This document shows positions 58,077 through 64,000 of a stretch of 64,000 bases of DNA, piece after piece. Location: positions 3,224,001 through 3,288,000 of the forward strand of contig CAJSYZ010000005.1 in NCBI GenBank assembly GCA_910574455.1. Reading direction: 5' to 3'. The notes below the pieces were generated by a model. It did no database searches, was not told the DNA's origin, and saw only the letters and a list, made by a program, of their open reading frames with translations. How positions within the stretch are numbered: the first letter of the stretch is position 1; each line of letters starts with the position of its first letter. This stretch comes from Trichaptum fuscoviolaceum. Lineage: Eukaryota; Basidiomycota; Agaricomycetes; Hymenochaetales; Trichaptaceae. A program made the translations under genes and the position numbers.

Positions 58077-60533
58077 ATGGCGTCCTCTTTCGCCCGGACG
58101 CTGGCCGCCATTGCGATAGCTAGCGCATCGTATGCTTCGGCATCGGTCACTGTTTACGCAACAACAGGCACCGCAGCTGCCGCAACTCCAACACAATGCA
58201 TTGGTGCTGTGCCATGCGATGGGAGCGTTCTGACTCCTGTAGGACCTCAACAGAATATGTCGACAACAGTACCTGTACAATTATTCACTGGCGGTATGAC
58301 TGGGCTCTCAATCCGGCAGAATGGTCACTTTGCGGGCTTTTCACTGGAATTGTCCGTCATAGACCACCTTTGTTCGTTATTGTTTTTATATTGTTTTTTA
58401 AACCATCGAAACCTGACATTAATCACAGTGGGCAACGACGGCGATGCCATCAGTCCGGTATTCATGAACCTGATGACACATATCACGTCCAGAGCTGGCA
58501 AGGTGCTACTTCGTGTGGGCGGGAATACACAAGAACAAGCGACTGTCGTACCGGAAGGTTTACCCAAGGATGCTTCAATCCAAAAAGTCCAATTTGGCAC
58601 TGACAAGGCACGTAAAAGCTGTTTGCTAAGTGGTCGCGACACTGTGCTGATTTTGCCACTGGGTCACACAGACATTCACTCCAGTTCTTCTCGTCTCACC
58701 TTCCCTAATCTATGCCATGGGCAACATATCCCAGCACATCGAAGCCGAGTGGTTCTTAGGCGTACCTTTCAACGACACTGCAAATCCTCGAACCTTAATA
58801 GCCGAGATTGCACAAGCAGTTCTTGGCGATAAGCTTCTTGGCTTGCAGCTTGGCAATGAACCGGACTTGTATCATAATAACGAGCTACGATCGACGGACT
58901 ATACACCAGCCGAGTACACCACGGAATGGGGTCAGGTTTTGGCCGATTATCAGCAGGATCAGAAGATTTCGAACAGCTCGATGTTCATTGCACCCAGTGT
59001 TTGTTGCGGTGGTTCTATCGGATGGAATCCGGAGCAAGTTTGGGATACAGGTTTCTTGAACGATTATGCAAACAGTTTGTCATATCTGTCTGTGCAACAG
59101 TGAGTCGATAATCAATAGTTATTCTTTATTGTGTCCTTATACTGTTGCCTTCTATGTGACATGAAAGTTATCCGTCGGACAATTGCAACTCGTCTGGCAC
59201 TCCAAATGATCCCCAGCAGCTCTTGGACGGGGTCTACGCCAACCACAATTCGGTCCAGGGTCAAACGTCGAGCTATCTCAATAGTACTAACATTGCACAA
59301 CAACTCCAAAAGCCGTTCATCATGTTTGAGACGAACACTGCGTCGTGCGGTGGTTTTTCCGGTCTAAGCGACTCCTTTGCCGCTGCGATGTGGACAGTCG
59401 ACTATGCACTTACTTTGGCATATGGCAACTTCTCCTACGCTTTGTTCCACGTCGGTGGTCAGAGTGATTTCTACAATGTGAGTGTCGATCAATATTTTAA
59501 CCTTTAGACTGCAACGCTTGGCCCGCGCTGGGCATGCTGGGCAGGGAACCCTTTCTTCGATCCGAAGACTGACGCGACTTTACTTCTTAGCCATTCACTC
59601 CTCCGTCAACCAATCAATCTCACTTCCGACAATGGACTATTGGCCCGACATTCTACTCAAATTTGGTAATTGCAGAGGCTCTTGGCACGTCGGGCAACGC
59701 CCAGGTTGTCGATCTCTTCCTTAACAGCAATGGTGCTTTCACTCCTGGATATGCCATCTATGAAAATGGTAATCCCGAGCGCGTTGTTCTGATAAACTAT
59801 ATCACCGACCCAACGGGAGCAAGCAACTACACCGCGTACCTCAGTGTTGGCGGAAACCAGACTGGACAGGCTGCAGCAACACCTGCAAGTGTACAGGTTA
59901 AGTGAGTAAAGCTCTGTCCGTGATTGAGCCGCGTGCTAATCTTATGGTTTGTGAAGATACCTTTTAGCTGCATCAGCTTCGGACCATTTCAACATTTCAT
60001 GGGCAGGGCAGGTAAGATTTTGTATGATGCCTTCCTTGAATGTCTTCTCAACAGCGAGCATCTTCAGACCTTCGGTGGTCCATTCGAATCAGATGGACGG
60101 CTCCAGGGCGACGAGATGATATACACATACACCTGTGATACTGTGAATAATGTCTGTGCAATCCCAATGCCAGCACCTGCTGTTGCCCTTGTCTTCCTCA
60201 ACTCCAATGCTTTGTCGGAGTCAGAGCCGACAACGACGGTGACCTTTGCAACCACCACCACCGCTGTAAGCTTCTGTATATTAGTCTCTGGTGCTCATTG
60301 TTGCTGATTTGACTTCGTAGACTGGGCCCGCCAATACTGCGACGGTACCTCAAGCTGTGCTGGCTACATCCAATGGCCGAGGGGGCGGACAATGGGATAG
60401 TGAAGGTTCAACCAGTTTCGGAAGTGTGAATAGCGGAGTGCTCGGATCATCTGCATTCCTCGCCTCAGCAGTGCTCACAGGCATCATTTCATTACTTGGA
60501 GCTGTTTTCATTGTGAATGGCGGTTGGCCATGA
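58077..60533 (+). CDS. Glycoside hydrolase family 79 protein (beta-glucuronidase/heparanase-like), membrane- or GPI-anchored
   Basis: GH79 enzymes cleave beta-glucuronides, for example in arabinogalactan side chains. The ATG at 58077 starts a signal peptide (MASSFARTLAAIAIASASYA). After the first splice the protein reads SVIDHLLGNDGDAISPVF and MNLMTHITSRAGKVLLRVGG. TFTPVLLVSPSLIYAM, LGLQLGNEPDLYHNNEL (acid/base Glu in GNEPD), YPSDNC and PFIMFETNTASCGGFSG (nucleophile Glu in FET) are in family order. The C-terminal beta domain (YAIYENGNPERVVLINYITD) follows, then a Thr-rich linker and a hydrophobic tail (SAFLASAVLTGIISLLGAVF) ending at TGA 60531-60533. Seven or so introns are present. One splice (after FGTDK, near 58605) appears to use a GC donor (GCACGT), since only that join keeps the frame and gives the expected FTPVLL segment. 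Catalytic residues look intact; substrate is inferred from the family. Confidence 0.9.
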
Positions 60534-60934
60534 TCTATGCTTTCCGTAACCTGCTGACAGACCTTCCCAAGAACAATTTCAAGTTATCTTTTATTGATCA
60601 TGTATTGGCTTACGGCCACAGAGGTCTTGATAACGTTTCGACCATTCAATTTTCGTCCGTTCTCTATACCCCCACTACGGACTGCAGCCTTCCGTGCTGG
60701 ACGCTTTCGTATTATATACTCACCTTAGTTATGCCATTCGCTATTACAGTCAGAACTGTCCTTACCTGGAATTGTAGTATATCTAAAATACATACTGAAT
60801 GAAGGTGCACGAAGATTACGCTTTTCATAAAAATCTTCGTCATGTCTGTGCATCAGGCTTTAATTGGTTTGATATAAAATCCTACTAAAAGTGGTATCTC
60901 ACTATAGTACAACAATATGAAACACTGCAATATA
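60534..60934. other. Intergenic region, AT-rich
   Basis: Contains a 9-base-arm inverted repeat (ACGAAGATT ... AATCTTCGT, about 60807-60840) that could be part of the 3' UTR. No gene is recognised. Confidence 0.4.
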
Positions 60935-61029
60935 GACACTGTGTCCGAGTGGTTAAGGAGACAGATTCGAATTGTTACGATCTTATCTGTTCCACTTTGT
61001 GGGCGCAGGTTCGAATCCTGCCGGTGTCG
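60935..61029 (+). tRNA. tRNA-Ser(CGA) with a 13-base intron
   Basis: The 7-base acceptor stem GACACTG pairs with CGGTGTC (61022-61028). The D arm is TCCGAGTGGTTAAGGA. The anticodon stem ACAGA pairs with TCTGT around TTCGAA, giving anticodon CGA at 60968-60970, with an intron of about 13 bases (TTGTTACGATCTT) just 3' of it. A long variable arm (CCAC..GTGG), typical of tRNA-Ser, and a T arm (CAGGTTCGAATCCTG) complete the cloverleaf. It reads UCG codons. A T-run at 61032-61041 serves as the pol III terminator. Confidence 0.95.
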
Positions 61030-61031
61030 AC

Positions 61032-61041
61032 TTTTTTTTTT
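61032..61041 (+). terminator. RNA polymerase III T-run terminator
   Basis: Ten T residues directly after the tRNA-Ser. Confidence 0.8.
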
Positions 61042-62743
61042 GTAGAAACTACTTCTACAGTCCTGGACCGGTCCTTGTAACACCCCCGGTCCCTGTAACA
61101 CTCAGAGTTTATAGGCTTCCACAAACCATTGAGATCTCAAGATTAGCTTCAAAATATGATAAGTTACAAGCACTGCATACACAGAAAAAATGGAGTTTAT
61201 TGGTGCAGTGATTCTCGAGATAATAAGAAAACAGTGTCAGTTTTGGTAAGTTCTAAGATTTCAATAATGGACGTTAAATCAATGAAAATATTGCTACTTA
61301 CTTATTATTGCCATTGACCAAGTTTAAGACACTTGTTAAAATTCTCTTGTGTATTATGGCTCTAAATCTGCAAAAATACTCTTGGATTCTCTTCAAAATC
61401 TTGCAGTAGAAGCATACACAACGATGCGCGGCACACATAGCCTGGAGGTTTTTACCACATATGGTATGGGTGAGTTGCACATGTGACTATCAGTCATGTG
61501 ACATTTGGTAGCGAGAAAGCTACGTCGATGGTACCATCGTGGAGCCATAGGCCCTGGCAGCCACCTGGCCTGGTTCAGCTGGCTGCTTCATGGAAAAAAA
61601 GCTGACAGCCAGCTGACGCAAAAGATGACAGCTCTCACCATTAAACATGGTTGCTTTTGATGCATCAATTTTTTTTTCCGGTTTCACAAAATGGGATTTA
61701 AAAAACAATATATATATTATTGCTAGAAAATACAAATATCTAATTATTATCTACACATCTGAGCAGCAAACATCGAAAAGAAAAGAAGATCAATAAAAAG
61801 CATCTCAGAGAAAGAAGACCACAGAACAGAGGGAGAAAGAGCATCCATCTTGCACAACAGAAAGTATACAGAATAAGCCCCAGAGAGATCACAAAGCAAC
61901 ACTCCAGAGCTTCTTTCTACCATTCACCAGTCCAGATGGTAACCGAGTTCGTTAGAGCCTTCAGAGGTAGAGCAGATAATTTGATGGGACATGATGAACA
62001 AGAATGCACGACATCTTGCTCCATCCGGAAAAGCGAGAACAGGCAGTACAGGAAGACAGCGGAGTCCTCAGCCTTCGTAAGGTGAAGACCGGGCTTTAGA
62101 GGAGAGTTGACGAGACAAAAAGCAGGTGAGCACTAGGTAAGCGGGAAGCAGAGTATGCGGAATGCGGAGAAATGTCCCGCAAGGACATGCAACGATGTTA
62201 CAAACCAGCGGCAATAGGAGCAGCAGCACCATCAACTTCGATGTAGATGCAGCCACGCTGGTAGGTAGACAAGGGGACACAGAGCTCAAAGTCAAGTGTG
62301 AGAGAGGTGTTGCCAGTAAGCGGCGTCGATGGCAATCAGACGCTGCTTCAACCATCGTCGTCGTTGAAGGGGAAAGGGTGAGACTTGAGAAGAAGAGGGG
62401 ACAGTCGGTAGAGTTGAATCTTCCGACAACGGCTTTAACGAGCTGGCCTGCACTGTCATTGTTGCGGACGTCGTTGGCAGAGAGTGAGGACGGAGGTGAG
62501 GGCCATTTTTTGTCGTACGACTTGTATGTCAGTCACATGACTGGTTCTCTCAGGCTAGCTTAGGGCAGGTATCAATGGACTTAGAGATCATCAGACTCGG
62601 AGTCCTTCAGAGTTTCCTCACAAAAAGTAGTAAGTTTTTCTCACGAAAGAGAGCATGTGGCAGGAAAGTCTTGTCACGTCCACCGACGCACTTGGCTAAC
62701 ACTTGGATCCTATTTAGGTACTATGTGTATGTAAACAACCAGC
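61042..62743. other. Gene-poor region, repeat-like
   Basis: About 1.7 kb. It contains a near-duplicate of (C)CGGTCC.TGTAACAC at 61067-61100, palindromes CGATGGTACCATCG (about 61526) and GTCGTACGAC (62512), and a CAGTCATGTGAC copy (about 61491) with its reverse complement at about 62533. These may be ends of a small decayed element, but no matching target duplication is visible. Open frames at 62068-62563 on both strands are unrecognised. Confidence 0.35.
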
Positions 62744-63212
62744 TGTTACGTCTCAACTTACGGTCTCGTATAGTTGGGGAACGCAACGTTAAGTTGCTCA
62801 GTAGATAGCGGAGCTAGGGCTCGACACTAAGTGTTGTATGGACAAAGGCCTACGATGTAGAGTAGAGATAAAACAGATGTATAGCAGAGACTAGAGACGG
62901 GGGGTTTGACAAAGGAGATCGAACTTAGAGTTCGATCATGCTAAGTACAGGGGTTTATATACTGTAGCTGCGGAGCAAGGGTACATCGGAAGATGAGTAA
63001 GAAGAGAACAATAAGAAAGTAGACGATAGGCTACTAATAATAGTGTGAGAGCGGTGGGTAGAGGGTTAGGGCAAAGGGTACATGTGTAACATCGGGATTG
63101 GCTGAGGGTTGAGGGTTACATCGGAGGATGACTGAGCAAGACAAGAATAGAAACAAGTAGGGCAAAGGGTTCGGAGTAATGGGGGCCGCTGACATAGTAA
63201 GAAAACGTAACA
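62744..63212 (-). repeat. 3' LTR of a Gypsy-type retrotransposon
   Basis: A 469-base block starting TGTTACG and ending CGTAACA, the classic TG..CA inverted ends. On the minus strand it contains TATATAAA (62954-62961) and a perfect palindrome GATCGAAC..GTTCGATC (62917-62937). Directly inside it, the minus strand reads GAACGGGGTAA before TGTTACG (63213-63223), a polypurine tract as expected next to a 3' LTR. The other LTR lies beyond the window, so boundaries rest on the inverted ends and the tract. Confidence 0.78.
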
Positions 63213-63361
63213 TTACCCCGTTCTTAAATTGAAACGTAGTGGAAATCAGTAAAGAAAAATGGCCGTTATAGGGACAAATTAAGTCCAATAGACAATAAGG
63301 AAAAACATGCCATATAAGCGAAGTTAACGCCAATAGGGTATCCGGGTTAGCAACAGGTACT

Positions 63362-64000
63362 TTAGTTGCTTGCAGGTGGGTTTCTCTTCGTTACGCGTTG
63401 TTGAGCAATTCGATTGGATGCGCATTCATCGTCATGACCATTGTGTTGTCCACATGAGGGGCACGTATACTTGGGGCAGCCAATGATGGTGTGTCCAGGT
63501 GCACGTATGTCGCAGTATGAACATGTATAAAATTCGCAGGTGGACGCGGCCAGGTTGTAGTGGTGGTCTCAGCAGAGTGTTGTGTGCATTCCTTGGGGTC
63601 CAAGGACATAGACGTAAAAGGATTGTTGTCGACTTGCGGGCTGTATGTGGGTGAGGGTGGGGCTGTGTTGACACGATACTCTTGGTCTTCTTGTAACTGT
63701 ATTGGCGATTGTAGACGAATGGGCTCGGACAGGCGATTGATGAGTTCTTTGCGTTCTGGGACTTGAGTGCCGACGGAGTGAAGGGGTGGGTGAGGTACTT
63801 GGTCAGCAAGGTCTTTAGTGAGGTCAATGATGTCGTCATCAGTGGTGAGGTCAATAACCAATGGGGCAAATAACTCTTGAGGCGCTGTTTCAAGGAGTTC
63901 CGTGAGGGCAAATCGTCGCATGTCTTGGAATGACTCTTGAGTCCGTCGCAGGAGATGGAGAGCTCCTTCGATAATGGCAATGGAGGGTTCGAGAATCTCT
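63362..64000 (-). CDS. Terminal coding part of the retrotransposon, with zinc-knuckle-like end (partial, frame change)
   Basis: On the minus strand, inside the LTR. One frame is open from the right edge: LELLETAPQ-like region with PLVIDLTTDDDIIDLTKDLA and RLSEPIRLQSPIQLQEDQEY, continuing to TTTTTWPRPP and on to a stop at 63391. In the overlap (63391-63568) another frame encodes STCEFYTCSYCDIRAPGHTI then IGCPKYTCPSCGQHNGHDDE, a CCHC-like cluster (C-x2-C-x6-H-x4-C) followed by C-x2-C and a further Cys, ending NPPASN at 63362. A frameshift, programmed or mutational, or a small intron would join them. The zinc-knuckle suggests a Gag-like or nucleic-acid-binding product. The start lies outside the window. 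This is a mobile-element protein, not a host gene. Confidence 0.6.

Noticed and set aside
60853..61101. 82-codon minus-strand frame containing RQDSNLRPQSGTD
   Set aside because: This is the antisense translation of the tRNA-Ser, a well-known spurious protein pattern.
1..64000. CRISPR arrays, bacterial operons or phage genes
   Set aside because: No regularly spaced direct repeats; the genes have spliceosomal introns and eukaryotic domains throughout.

Overview
The window looks like nuclear DNA of a basidiomycete fungus, most likely an agaricomycete. Genes are interrupted by many short introns of about 45-70 bases with GT..AG borders. The gene set mixes ordinary eukaryotic housekeeping genes (U2AF small subunit, TRAPP subunit Bet5, a Fun30-type remodeller) with families expanded in wood- and litter-decay fungi (berberine-bridge-like FAD oxidases, a heme-thiolate peroxidase, a GH79 glycosidase). 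Exon borders given here were inferred by eye from splice signals and preserved family motifs, not from transcripts.

Layout. 1-10.1 kb: the 3' end of an unrecognised gene, glyoxalase I, a NIPA-type magnesium transporter, a DUF2786 protein and an Smr-domain protein. 10.4-16.1 kb: a redox group of a secreted FAD oxidase, a Dap1-type heme-binding membrane protein and a membrane-anchored chloroperoxidase-like enzyme. 17.4-32.8 kb: a HIT zinc-finger protein, a YMC1-like mitochondrial carrier, a CoA-binding-fold protein, a PWWP chromatin protein, Bet5 and Fun30. 33.2-37.2 kb: a 3,972-base DNA transposon-like element with about 46-base terminal inverted repeats and an 8-base target duplication, but no intact transposase. 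37.2-41.1 kb: no firm gene, one perfect hairpin. 41.2-49.6 kb: an Ugo1-like carrier protein, a Zn2Cys6 transcription factor and U2AF35. 52.4-60.5 kb: a GLTSCR1-domain protein, a second FAD oxidase copy with a premature stop, and a GH79 beta-glucuronidase/heparanase-like enzyme. 60.9 kb: an intron-containing tRNA-Ser(CGA). 62.7-64.0 kb: the 3' LTR and terminal coding part of a Gypsy-type retrotransposon lying on the minus strand and running off the right edge.

How the genes fit together. Most neighbours are unrelated housekeeping genes, as usual in fungi. The one stretch that may be more than chance is 10-16 kb, where a probable H2O2-producing oxidase, a heme-handling protein and a probable H2O2-using heme peroxidase lie together. 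The two FAD oxidases are clear paralogues in opposite orientation 45 kb apart, and the second has lost its C-terminal domain to a TGG-to-TGA change. I saw no CRISPR array or secondary-metabolite synthase, and nothing I can defend as a wholly new system. The least explained items are the inverted-repeat element, the hairpin and a few degenerate coding traces.
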